Below are positions 45,487 to 57,028 of a stretch of DNA of 64,000 nucleotides, one piece after another. Under the pieces are notes generated by a model. That model worked only from the letters and a program-made list of their open reading frames with translations. It made no database searches and had not been told where the DNA came from. The DNA is from Clarireedia homoeocarpa (lineage: Eukaryota > Ascomycota > Leotiomycetes > Helotiales > Rutstroemiaceae), in the NCBI GenBank assembly GCA_001465935.1, contig LNKV01000004.1:310001-374000 (forward strand), given 5' to 3'. How positions within the stretch are numbered: position 1 is the first letter of the stretch; each line of letters opens with the position of its first letter. Made by a program: the position numbers and the translations under genes.

Positions 45487-46237
45487 TCACGACTGAGTAG
45501 GGATAACCCCGCCAGCCTGCCTCCATTTCTCAACCCTCCTTCTAATATCTGGCTCTGTCTGTTGCATTGGGTTCAGCTTCCTATCCCGGACCATGGCGCC
45601 GTAGTTCTCCCCCCATCTCTTCACTAAACTCTCGATCCATTCCTTTTCCCTTTCGCTCTGTTTGCGCTCCTTCTTCTCACCCTTTCTGCTGGCTTGTTCC
45701 TCTAGCATTTTCACAATTTCGTTCTTCGATGCAGACCCCTCTTTGTTACCAAAGCCTTCAAATTTTTCACCTTCCTCATCTTCGGAATCGGAGTTCAATG
45801 GATCGTTGAGAGGGTTTGCTTTCTTCTCATCATGAATAACTCGTATAATCTTTCCCGTTTCTGGATCTCTCTCTACTCTTGCTTCACTTGGTTCGAGAGC
45901 TTTGGGGAGCGCGTTCGCAATTGCCAATTTGTTTACAGTTGAAGTTTTTGATTCAGGTCCAGCTTGTCGCTTTTCAATACCACCCGTAGCGGAGTTCAAT
46001 CGACTTGTAAGACCAAGTCGGCGATAGTTTTGTGTGAGTGTCTCCTCCTGTCTCCTATAATTGAAACCTGAGTCAGTGGCTATAGAAGGGATCTATGAGA
46101 TTTTGCATGGCGGGGGAGAATTACCAGTTCGCGGCGATAATTGCATTTCCCAAAGGATTGATGCGCTTCGACTTTGGCTTTTGCTTGACTTTTGGGATTG
46201 AAGATCTCTTCTTTTTCTTTTGAAGTTCGCGACCCAT
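45487..46237 (-). CDS. NOP16: Ribosome biogenesis protein NOP16
   Basis: Two exons: 46237-46125 and 46054-45487, with an intron of 70 bases splitting a Trp codon, giving 226 residues. It begins MGRELQKKKKRSSIPKVKQK and continues to NPLGNAIIAANW, the N-terminal signature of NOP16. Next come the second conserved block QNYRRLGLTSRLNSATGG, a variable acidic middle (NSDSEDEEGEKFEGFG) and the conserved C-terminus SLVKRWGENYGAMVRDRKLN followed by PMQQT and RRRVEKWR. In yeast, Nop16 acts in the nucleolus in early 60S subunit assembly, and this should be the same housekeeping role. Length matches the family, and all diagnostic blocks are present. Confidence 0.95.
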
Positions 46238-49200
46238 GATTGGTTATTGTGCCAATCTGAACGTAGTAGGATGGTGATTGAAGTTGTCGTTGAGCCGGCT
46301 CCAATAATGCGCTCTCAAATTTGAAAATCTTTCACATTGAAAAAAAAAATTGGAGCTAGACTTATCGGCACATGACTGACAGTTATTCAGGGTCATGTGA
46401 GATGGCCCCCTTTTTCTCATCAGCTCGTAAAATTTCCACATGTTGATAAATGGCTCATGTCAACTCAGTTCGTTCTTCGGCCTCGCGGGCTTTGAACAGA
46501 TGTCTCATCCTACTGCACTCATAGCTCTAAGTCCAACGCGATGTGATACTACATGTGAATTACATGCCTGGACTGGGACGAATCAGAACGGCTTGATTGA
46601 TTTGGTGTACGAGCTGGTGCTAGGGCTCGCGTCCCCACAACCAATGGCTGTTGACAATCAAACGGGAAACCCCCACGGGAGCCCCCTCGCGGATACATCA
46701 CTTATCAGAGCAGGGCACTTATATCATCGTGATCGATGCGATGTGAGCACCATCTCGGCTGGACACCTCCTCCTAAGTATGCCTTGCAGTAATGTGGCAA
46801 TACGACTGCACAATGAGCGAGGAGGCACTTGGGAAGGAAGAAGATTCACTGCGGAAGTTGTTGAGTGTCAAAATTCTTTTCTCTTTAGTCTATCTATTTT
46901 GCGTAGTGTCTTCTCGCCTCCTCTGACGTCCCGTAGTTTTGCCCTTCTACACTGTGTTTGTTGATCCTCTGGCAATCGTAGGCGGACTCCGGAGCTGGAC
47001 CAAATCTGCCCAATCCAAAGGGACCCTGGTGTAACGTTCCATCATCTCAAAAGATTCCGAGTCTTCAGACTCTCATTGGCTATTGCAAAGGCTATCCAAT
47101 GATAGTCGAGGCATTATAGTCAGGGGGCAGTCGGAGAAGTTCCTAACGGTTCGGTAACGGAGAGCGCGATGATGAGCAGTAGGATCTGTTAAGGTTCTCT
47201 TCCCGCAGTGATTTAATCCTTTTGGCGCGCAAAAAATTCAAATCCCTTCGGGTTTATCTTGGAGAGTCTCGAAAGTATGAAGGTTGGGCCCTCGGTAGAA
47301 AGCAACTTTGGACCAGGCCCGCAACTCTTCTAATCCGATGGACAGGCCCATGGTAGAACCTTGCGTAGGAAAAATGATTGGTCAACTTGCCATATCTGAG
47401 ACATTTTTTTCATTTACGAACGATGGGTGGATCGGAGATATATCCCAATTCTGACATCGGCGTTACATGTATCCAGAGTAGACTACATGAACCTTAGACC
47501 TTGTTCCCTCCGCCATCCTCTGTCCGTCCTCCATCATTCGCTAACTCTGGCCATGAGTTTGATTTTCAATTGCGAATTGTCATTGATCTGGAGATTGTTA
47601 TCATTGGTGCTTGTCAATCTATTTCAACCTACAATTAGTTCGCTGTGGGGACACAGAACTCATGAGTAGACATGTGCTCTTGGACCAGATTGGAAAAAGT
47701 TTCGGACGGAAAGAATTTATCAGTTCTTCCGGCAGTTGTGGAAAATAATCGCCATACTGTACTACTGTATATTGTACTATGGTAGTTGTGGGCTAAATGG
47801 AACTCTAAGCAATACGACAAACGGCTTCCTTTAGTCTTACGTGAAGATTCTCTGACAGAATATGATCATTTTTAGGTTGTTACCTTACTCGCTATCACAT
47901 CAAAGTCGTTCGTCGGACAGGATTGATGCTTCCCTCCAAATCCCAATCCCAACCCCTTGTTCATCGCAAAAGAGAAGAGAGGGGAAAAAGCCACACTGAT
48001 AGATCTCTCGGATCAGTTGGACGGGGACGCAAAACTCTACTGTATGGCAGACACTGTGCCTGCCGATGAAAGAGTAATCCGACTGGAAGACCTGCTTTTT
48101 ATCTTTTGGCTTAGCCCGTGTGGGCGGCTTCTATTCTGCTTCGGTGACTTCCATCGTGGCTGGAAATCCTTCTATGCAGCTTCCAAACCTTCTAGTCCAA
48201 TCCACAATGACATAGCGGCATCGTGAGATGACCCTCGTGTTGAACAACTCTGTAGAAATACTTGGTGGAATGTCGTACTAGGATTGGGCATTTCACTCCA
48301 TTATCCGATTCGAGGCCATCATATCAGCCACTGTTACGATTGGCCGTTGTTTATGCATCAGCCGTCTTGCAGCATATCTCAATACCATCTAGAACCTGGA
48401 TTTGAGAAATCGACAGCCCCCTCGTAAAGTAGGGTACATGATCGCCGACACCATTTTGCGGGAATTCACACGCTGGAACTCGCATTGTCAAATAGCCATT
48501 GGACTACGACGCTGAAGTCATGAGCACAACAGGCATGATCCAGCCTGACAGTGAATGTCTAGGAAATACGTATCACGGTGTTCCGCCCGAATGTGCAAAA
48601 GAAGTTGAAGATCTTGCAAAGGAGGAGGGGAAAGAGCACGTACCTACAAAGTAGGAACCGGTAGTCTTGGGCTAAGAGCTAATCAACGGCCAAATACATA
48701 CCCTCATTGGTGCTTAATGATTCTGGGGGGCATCTTTAGTTCCACATTCTATTAACAGCGCAGCCAGCATAGTTCTGACTCCCGAATCATTGCATCTAGC
48801 TGATCCTGCCCCGGGATGATAATCTGCGAAAAGAAATGGTCCAGCCGACATTGTTGAAGTGCTAAAATTAAAGAACCGAGTATAACCCCTTCATTTGTCC
48901 CCATTTCTCCCCCATTTCTCCCCCATTTCTCCCCCATTCTTTTGCTGCGAGTCTAGGTCGTCGTCCGATTGCTGCGATTATAAATGTCGTGGACTGAATT
49001 AAGCCAATTAAATACATCACATATACCCAATGCATGATAGCGATGATGTATTCTCCATGGACAGCTCAGACATTGCACTGAAATTGTGCTGTAGTGTAGA
49101 AAATATGCGGTGCCCCTCCTCATCAGATACAACATTCTCCTGCATTCGGACGCATACTCCAGTTTCGGTATGGCTGTGCCGGTGCAGCTGGTGTGTCTCT

Positions 49201-50742
49201 TATCTCTTCGCAGTCTTATCGATTTTTTTGCAATCAGATCCATGGGGTGGAATTGTGCCCTGATCGCACATTGGCTTCAGGCTGCGTTGTGCGTTGACTA
49301 GGTTCATGGTGAAATACGGGTAACACCAAACTTTTTCCAAGGTTATGCGTCTTTCATTCACTCTAGGGACGGAAGTCTTATTTACTCTTCAAGATGTTCG
49401 TCCGTAGGAAGCATCCGAACCGTCACATTGTGATCCTCGTCATGATACAATTCATAGGAGAAATCCTTGTTGAGGATATACCTCCCAAGTGCTCTCCTAC
49501 TCCTGTGTTGGTGACCTAAGCCAAGATAAGTTAATGCCATCGGTGGATGGGCCGGTGATTCAAGCATTCAAACGGCAATGCCGTAGGAACGAGCCACGGA
49601 GCCACCACTTGCCCACTAGTACGAAGTACAATCCTCTTGGTGGGTACCTGACGCTGGTGGCTTTGATGTTTTTTTGCACAGAATACCTGTTACGTCTGAT
49701 CTCTCACCTCTCATCTCCGAACTTCAGATAGGCCGAAATCAATCTTGAACGCAGCCACTCTCCGCCAGCCAATAACTAGCTGAATAATGTCTGTGATGAA
49801 TATAATGCTAGTATGCGAACCTGGAGATACTACGACCTCACTAAGTGCTGCAAATAGCAAATAGGCCAAATATACTGTCTTTGTGGTACTAAGTAGGCTT
49901 AAACCCGGCAATGTCTGGGGTCCGCTGGCAGTCCTTCAAGAGATAGCTTCCGCAATGGCGAAATATACACCCCGGCTTTCACGATCACATCACGGCACAG
50001 GAATGGCACGGGCGAAGCTACTTGCAGTGGATTGACTTGTCTTAAGCTTATTCACATGAAGCTCATGATTCCAAGCCTTTGTGAAAGCCCCCCACTGACA
50101 TTAGAACTTCCTATTCAAACCTCTGACAAATAGGGCCTTGTGTTCATTGATCATTTGCGAGCAGAACTCCGGTCGTACTGCTTTCGCGAATGAAAAGCCG
50201 AAAGTTGTGTAAAGAAGAAGAAGAGAGTCCTGCATGGAAGGCTGCGTTGTGCTTCCTCTGCATACCTCTTCTTTTTGGATGATATCTGATTAGTCAAATA
50301 AAAAGATAACCCATTGAGAGCACAGAAGCACAGAAGCACGGAGAGGGAGTGTGGCAGTTGAGATTGAGAGAAAATTGGTCCTCGGTTCCTAGGAAAGCCT
50401 GCTTTCTATCCCCTGTCTGCTTTCACCCTACATACAACCTTTTAGTTGTCCCCCCTTGTAAAGCCCGCAGTGCTGATCCCCACCAACTGCTTCAATCTGT
50501 GTGCCGGGGCGGACCTACTCTCTAGGGGTATCTATCTTCTATTTCGATTTGCTCCTCATAATTGATTGCCATGCCCACCATGAATCTTGTCCAAAGCTTG
50601 CAACCCCAAGCTTCAGCCCACGGCTTTTCTCCACATTCTTCTCTCTTTCACTGTACTTGGCCATCAGTCAATGGATTTTCATTTCTCCTGTCAATAAAGG
50701 AAAAACATCAACATACACGAACGCAATCTTTTCACCACCAAA
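46238..50742. other. Gene-poor region 4.5 kb
   Basis: Divergent spacer between NOP16 and the large regulator. The 174-codon frame at 46440-46964 has no domain and an unlikely composition. An 11-base CCCCCATTTCT repeat lies at 48898-48938. The last 300 bases, C/T-rich, are the probable leader of the gene at 50743. Nothing else is supportable. Confidence 0.45.
48898..48938 (+). repeat. 11-base CCCCCATTTCT minisatellite
   Basis: About 3.5 tandem copies of an 11-base unit (CCCCCATTTCT) in intergenic DNA. Confidence 0.85.
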
Positions 50743-53434
50743 ATGACTCTTCCTGTAGCATGTCCTCCCGCGTCAACTGCTTCATCCGACCCGCCTATGG
50801 CAACCCAACGCAAGCGACGTAGAAGGGCTCCTGCAAGCGGTGCCTCGGACGACTGCTTCGCTTGTACAAGACGCAACGTCAAATGCGATCGAAGAAGACC
50901 ATACTGTTCGCAATGTTTGGAAGTAGGAAACGAATGCTCGGGATACAAAACTCAATTAACTTGGGGTGTTGGTGTGGCAAGTCGGGGAAAACTTCGAGGA
51001 TTGTCCCTTCCTGTTGCCAGATCCGCACCTGCTCCCAAAAGTCCCCCTGCCACGCGACCACGAGCAGCATCTACAATTTCGAGGTCTATGGAAAAGACCG
51101 AGGATGGAGTACGGATTAAGATGGAGAACGCCGGGTCTGTGCCTGTCAGTCCATTTACGACTTATGATTTTGTCAATATGGCACCTCACGGTCCGCCAAC
51201 GTCTGGGATGTCGGACTGGAACATATCTGCCCCCGCGGTCGAATTCACCATGCCAAAATTCCATCAAGATGCCGCGCCTCGTCAAATTCAGAGACAATTA
51301 CCGCCACAATTACACCGGATACATACGCTTAGTATCGGGAGACCAGAGGGGCTAGGCCTCTCAAGCTCCGTTGACTCCCTGAGCCCCTATCCCGACAGCG
51401 ACTACACATCTCCAATAAGCCAATCCTTTCAAAATGAGGATGTGCCCTTTCTCAACAGCCCGGTGCCAATGTACAACAGCTACGCATCATCAAGAACTTC
51501 CGCCACAGACCAAAGCTCAAGCATCCTAAGCGACTCGCGCGGTCCAACTTCCTGCCCTGATCAATTTTACGCTCAATCGGACATGAGCTCAAGCATCAGC
51601 TCCCATCAAAACGTATATGAAGTCGCTGAGCCGCGCCAGCGCCAACGATCTCATCAGGGGTCTCCTTCAGTGCATGAAATTTTCTATGATGATGAAATGT
51701 TGGGTAAATTTCATTCATAGTCTGGCTCTATCTTCATTACTGACGAGAGTAGGCATGCAAAACGCACACGATCATGAAATCTATGCCACAAGCGCCAGAT
51801 CCAGTCATTTTGGATGGACTTCCATTAATGAAGATGAAGTTGGTTCCCCTACGTCAGAAATAGATACTTTTCATCATATTACCGGTCATGATTCCATGTC
51901 ATCTTCACTCATTTCTGAATTATCACCTCGAATCTCATTCTTTCTAGATTACTACGAGAAAATCATCTGCCCGTCGGTAGTAATGATCGATAGCCCCAGC
52001 AACCCATACCGAGAGCACATTCTTGCCCTTGCTTCCTCCAGTCAAAGTCTCCAACATGCTATTTGTGCACTTGCTGCATGCAACCTACGTATGAAACGAA
52101 AACAGTCTCTCGGTCAAGATCATTGGCGTCAACCAATCGAACTTGAATTGCAAGATCGAATCAATGCCGGGGGCCCAATGAGCCGTCCAGTCTGCACACG
52201 ACGAACATCAACACAGTTATTACACGAATCCTCAAGTACAGACTCTTCGCTACAAGAAGAATATCAACACAGATCACTTGCTGTTTCCCTACTAAACCAG
52301 CAATTGAGCGATCCCTCCAAAGCCTGTCACGACAGCGTTCTAGCCACTCTCTTCATTCTCTGCCATTACCGAATGTGCGAATCAGGAATCGCACAATTCC
52401 GCACTCAATTTGCCGGTGTTAAGAAAATTCTTGGAATGCGAGAGTCTGGAATCGAAACCGGCAATTGGGGATGGATGGAATCACTATTCACCTATTTCGA
52501 CGGTATCGCAGCCAGTATCAACGATCGAGAAGCTCAACTCCGCGGTGGTTACCTCGAAATTCTAGCCAATCCCTCCAATCCTAACCATGCCCTCGAAAAC
52601 ATGGCTGGCTGCGATTCTGTCCTTTTCAAAACAATTGCCAAACTTGGCCGTCTTAATCTCCTCTCTCAAAACCGCCCTGTTCTCAATGAACTATCCCCAT
52701 CCTCACCTCTCCTTTCCCGCAACCTACAAACACAGCCCCGACCTCGTCTCGCCGGCCAAGCCCTCGTCGATTTCTACAACCTCCACGCCCAAAATCTCTC
52801 CTTTGATGGTAATGGATTCACTAGCACCCTTGACGAAGAACCCTCCTTCCCAATGCACAACCTCTCCTCGCCCACCTTCCAAGACGACCTCCGCACTACC
52901 TTCTGGACCGAATGGAAGTCTGCACGTCTCGCCCTCCAAGAATGGGAATTCGACCCCGCCCGTGTCGTCGCTTCTCTCCCCACCACCCCCTCTCCCACCC
53001 AACTCCGCGACTTCGGCTACATCTCTGAAGCCTTCCGATACTCGGCCCTCCTCTACACTGAGCGTCTTGCCTGTCCTAAACTCCCCTCTTCGCATCTGAA
53101 TTTCCAGAACTTGGTCTCTCAGGTGCTGTTCTATGTGACGAGCCTGGAGGCTGGCAGCGGCGCTGAGAAGTTCTTGCTCTGGCCGCTGTTTATCAGTGGG
53201 AGTGAGTGTGTGAATGAGTTGCAGCAGAGTATTGTGCGCACGAAGTGTAGGGAGATTATGGGGAGGAGCGGGTACTTGAACAATTTGGCGGGATTGGAAG
53301 TCCTCGAGAAGTTGTGGGCGGAGAAGGATGGTGCTGATGAGGTGGGAGGTGTAGGGGTGAGATATCCGAGTGCGTGTCCGCTTAGGTGGACGAGATATAT
53401 GGAAGGGGTGGAGGGTGAGTGGATTATGGTTTGA
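50743..53434 (+). CDS. Large Zn2Cys6 transcription factor
   Basis: Two exons: 50743-51703 and 51753-53434, with a 49-base intron ending GAGAGTAG, giving 880 residues. The zinc cluster follows a basic RKRRRR stretch: CFACTRRNVKCDRRRPYC and SQCLEVGNEC place Cys at 38, 41, 48, 55, 58 and 65 with canonical spacing. KTQLTWGVGVASRGKLRGLS follows, a strongly conserved block after the cluster in one ascomycete subfamily. A long Ser/Pro-rich linker (~75-320) leads to a helical regulatory region from ~360 (SPRISFFLDYYEKIICPSVV, LFILCHYRMCESG, FAGVKKILGMRES) of the fungal-specific TF domain 2 type. The alternative start at Met 19 also precedes the basic region. No target or named orthologue can be assigned safely. 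From about 52700 the coding strand is strongly C/T-rich. Confidence 0.92.
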
Positions 53435-53905
53435 TTGATGATTTATGTTATTGTTTTATTCGAGCGATGATATCCTTAGTTTTTCTTCTCTTGTCATCTC
53501 GTCCGATCTCATGTCATCTCATCGTCTCATATTATCACGTGTTATATGTTTGCTACGTTTTATTCTTCTCCTTTATATATCTGTCGGATTGAACGCGGTT
53601 GGCACATGTATGTATCTATCTGTATATTCTCCTACGGGTTCTTGGTGCAGGCGGCTAGGGATAATGTACGGGTTTGGTTGGCAGGGGCGACAAAAAAAAA
53701 TAACAGCAAAAATGAAAACTAAAAGCAAAAGGCCAAGGGCAGGACTGGGCATGCTGGCACTGTATGTAGGGCGCTATTGGTAATGAATGTCTCATAAAGT
53801 AGGAATGAAAAGGGAGGAATATCATGATTCTACGAATTCTTCGAATTGAAGCGGGTTGGAAAGGAGCAGACGAAAATGGAGCGCATGGAATTGGACTGGA
53901 TTAAT

Positions 53906-53949
53906 GCCTAATGCTTAACGCTTAACGCTTAACGCTCAATGCTTAACGT
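53906..53949 (+). repeat. CGCTTAA heptanucleotide repeat
   Basis: About six units of the seven-base motif (T/C)GCTTAA, with one CGCTCAA variant. It is not a known fungal telomere repeat. Confidence 0.75.
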
Positions 53950-54659
53950 AATTGCGGCTCGATTTGAATATCAAGAGTTCTTAGGCAAGTCGTTAACTTA
54001 TTATGTTTAATTATTACAATTACCTACTTGTCATTTGGGTATAATGGTGTGCTAGTGAACGAAGATTGCGATGTTAGAATGCGAATTTTTTTTTGAAATG
54101 GCTCCTTGTGAAAGCCCAAGCAATCAAACGTGCTTTCCTCCTCTCGATCGTCCCCCACGCCCGTGATACAATATGAGTCAATTCGCCCCCTTCCCACTGA
54201 GTAAGTGCCGGCCCCCTAGATCGCGCCAAGAGCGAAGCAGATAATATGAGTGTGTGTTGCTTGCGCAATCATGATGTGTGTGCGGGCCTGCCCTTCCTCC
54301 TGCTGGCAAAACACTACCGGACTCAAGCTTAGATCCTTCTGATACCAGTACCTGTAGGGTACACAGTACAGCAATTTTCTTGGCGGTTTGCGGTATATTA
54401 TGCATCGTAGCTGTAGATGTATCTGCATTTGGATTTGATCGCTGGTGGGAGGGATAGGAGATGGCCGAATTCCTTTCTTGCTTCTTCATTGACTTATCAT
54501 CCCACCCCACCCTCGAGACGAGGTCTCTGGACTGAACGTTGAATGAGTGAGTGGGTTGGTGGGCTGGTGAGTGAGATGCATAGGCGTATGTGTTGGGTTC
54601 GGGAGCTAGCAAAAGCTTCAATCATGTGAAAGCATAGCTACCCTAAACAGAGGAAGGTA

Positions 54660-54865
54660 CTTTAGTTGATGGCCAAATAAAACCAAACACTGGGTCCTAT
54701 ATCATTCGTTATATTTAATACTATTTGGGTATAAGATACCAGAAAACGAGATTGATTTGGACCAAAAAAGCTATACATTTTCCCATAATGTTACTGTATC
54801 AAGCAAGGAGCTAGAAGGTTCCTGGACCCAGTGTTTGTTTGGTTTTATTCGGCCATCAACCAAAG
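54660..54865. mobile_element. MITE-like element with 38-42 bp inverted ends
   Basis: The left arm (54660-54697) begins CTTTAGTTGATGGCC and ends CACTGGGTCC. The right arm (54824-54865), read on the other strand, begins CTTTGGTTGATGGCC and ends the same way. The arms differ by two substitutions and one four-base AAAC insertion. The 206-base element encodes nothing. The flanks GAGGAAGGTA and GAGAAGGCAA resemble each other with one indel and one substitution, so they may be a decayed 9-10 base target-site duplication. The superfamily cannot be assigned. A recombined or folded non-mobile inverted repeat is the alternative explanation. Confidence 0.55.
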
Positions 54866-55860
54866 GAGAAGGCAAAAAAGTCTGTGATACAGGCCAGGCC
54901 CCATACTACCTGCATGGCATGCATATACAGCTTAGAATGGAATAGGCTATCTGTCATATTACCCTCGGTACCGAACACCGTGGGAATGTGGTGGGGCGGT
55001 ACTATACTGTACTGTACAACAGCTGCATGCGTTTCTTTCTAACTAATTGACTTTGCTAAGTTACTCTATTTGTGGCTGTTTGTCTAGCTGTGGCTCTTGA
55101 TAATCACCGTTCGTCTTATCTCATCTAGTCGTTTACGGTGCGAGGCTCCGATTGTGGTGGGTTCAGTGGAGTCAGGTGTACAGGCCTGTCTAGATCTCCA
55201 CATGATATGCAGGCACGGGCAACATCCATCTTGAGATGTGTTGGGCGAATAGTTAGGGCGGACTAATATAAAAAGTCAATTAAATAAGGCGTTTCTATGT
55301 GCTGTGCGTTACTTATCTCTGATTAAGCGCCGTGCTGATGATAATTCTCCGTTGAAGAAATGTTGGAGATGGCATAGCGGTGAGATGAAGATTCTGATTG
55401 TACTGAGGGACTTTCGTGCGTTTGTGATGTGATGCAGCATATAACTAGGGTCGCGACAGTTGGTGCAAATGGCAGTTGTGGATTAATCCGTGGATTCCGG
55501 CATTTGAGTGGGATTTCGGACTGTGAAAGAAGTACTCAATTCGGCAATGGTCCGCAAGCGGTAGGACATGATATCATTAGAAGAGATACACTTTCCTGAA
55601 AAATGGGAAAATTAGAGGTGATATTGGACTTCAATGCATGCTATTTTGGTATTATATCCACCCTAGACGTATAGAATGATAAGAGTCTCGCTTAACTCTA
55701 CTGTAGCAAGTAGATGAATGAGTCTTTTACTCAAACTTTAAACTCTTTGCCCCTTTTACCTCTAACCAAAGTCTCTGCCTCGGTATCTACTCGGACATAG
55801 ATAATGTACAATAAAACAAAGAGAGAGTAGCCTGCTCCATGGAATAGATCGGGCGAAGAG

Positions 55861-57028
55861 CTAGTTGGGCTTAGTGCTATATGGAGCCTTTGGTGTACCG
55901 ACACTGCGAAAGGCACGCTCAAAAGCAACATTGACTAGTGCAGCTCCATCATTATACACGACTGTCAGCCACTTCTCGGCCGGCTCAGGAATATAAGCCT
56001 TGCTTTTTCTGTTTGAAGACGTGTTGTCTTCATATCGCCAAACTTTCATTTCAGCATTGACGATTCTCCGTATCTCTGGGTTTCTCGGACTGAAGTCTTC
56101 CTTTAATGCGTGGAGAAGAATGTGAAGAAGGCAATTGTAGGTTGCTTTTCGGCTCTCTGCTTTGCCTGGCTCTTTCAGTTATTCGCGCAACTTTCCACAA
56201 TGTAGTGGCCGAAAAAGGTGTGATACTTGAGGTAGAGCGTCATGTGGTTTCGACAGGGAGGGGCATATGCAGATTGGTCATATTTGGTACTTATATTGGA
56301 ATTCTCAATGCCAATCAATTTCAGTGAAAGGACTGTTTGTAGGGGAGCTAGAAAAGTCACCTGCATCGTCGTCTTGACCATTCGCAGTTACATCGTAAGC
56401 ATTTTCCAGAGCAGAAGTCGCCTTCTTCCCAGCATTCAACAGCTGGGCATCCTCCACCGTCTCTCCTTCCTCCGTTATCTCTACACCATCCTCCATATCT
56501 AAATCTACATCAAAATACCTAAGCTCACTCGAAGATGCAATGCTCCCATTGGAGCTTATGCCTAAGAAACTAGCATTAGAACCCCGCAGCTCTTCTGCAT
56601 CCAATCTTCGGTGAGAGTTGAGAATTTTAGCAAAGAAATCAACGACGCAACCGCCAATGTATTTGTCAGTGGGCATCGCTAGGAATTTAGAGTTCCATTC
56701 TGCGAGTTTGGAAGCCTGGAGATTGATGAGTCTAGTGAAGTCAAACCTCTTTTGAGGGTCATTGTATAGGCCGAGACAGATATGCGAAAAGAGCCAGATG
56801 AACTAGTTGATCTTGCAGACTTAGTGGATAGGCTTGGAAGTGACATCTTGTAGCCTTTCTTCGCTGCCGGTATGCCGGTGGGAGGTGTTCAACAAGAATG
56901 CTAAATTAGTTATGGTAAGGGGGCAGAAAGACCCGTAAACTATTGAAAAGAGTGTGGTATGATGTATCAAGTAAAGATCTAGAGAAACAAGTGGCGAAGA
57001 ACCCGGAAGATCTGGATTGATTATTCAT
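55861..57028 (-). CDS. Uncharacterised fungal protein, four-exon model
   Basis: The model is four exons: 57028-56941, 56900-56845, 56802-56361 and 56171-55861, giving 298 residues with matching phase at every junction. Intron lengths are 40, 42 and 189 bases; the first two are unusually short, and without splicing out the second, two in-frame stops appear. The start is MNNQSRSSGFFATCFSRSLL. Exon 3 contains FIWLFSHICLGLYNDPQKRF, LINLQASKLAEWNSKFLAMP and TDKYIGGCVVDFFAKILNSH, then an acidic region. Exon 4 has TYNCLLHILLHALKEDFSPR, NAEMKVWRYED and AEKWLTVVYNDGAALVNVAF. No family is recognised, but the blocks look conserved. Alternative: a recently disabled gene with stop codons instead of mini-introns. 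Confidence 0.5.

Larger units (their letters stand above)
53435..55860. other. Intergenic 2.4 kb with a MITE-like element
   Basis: Spacer between the regulator (+) and the minus-strand gene at 55861. It contains a seven-base repeat, an inverted-repeat element at 54660-54865 and GTACTGTAC at 55009-55017. The open frames here (for example 54178-54621 minus) have no coding support. Confidence 0.5.

Noticed and set aside
46440..46964. A 174-codon plus-strand frame
   Set aside because: No domain, odd composition and no splice or promoter context; it is divergent from NOP16 and probably chance.
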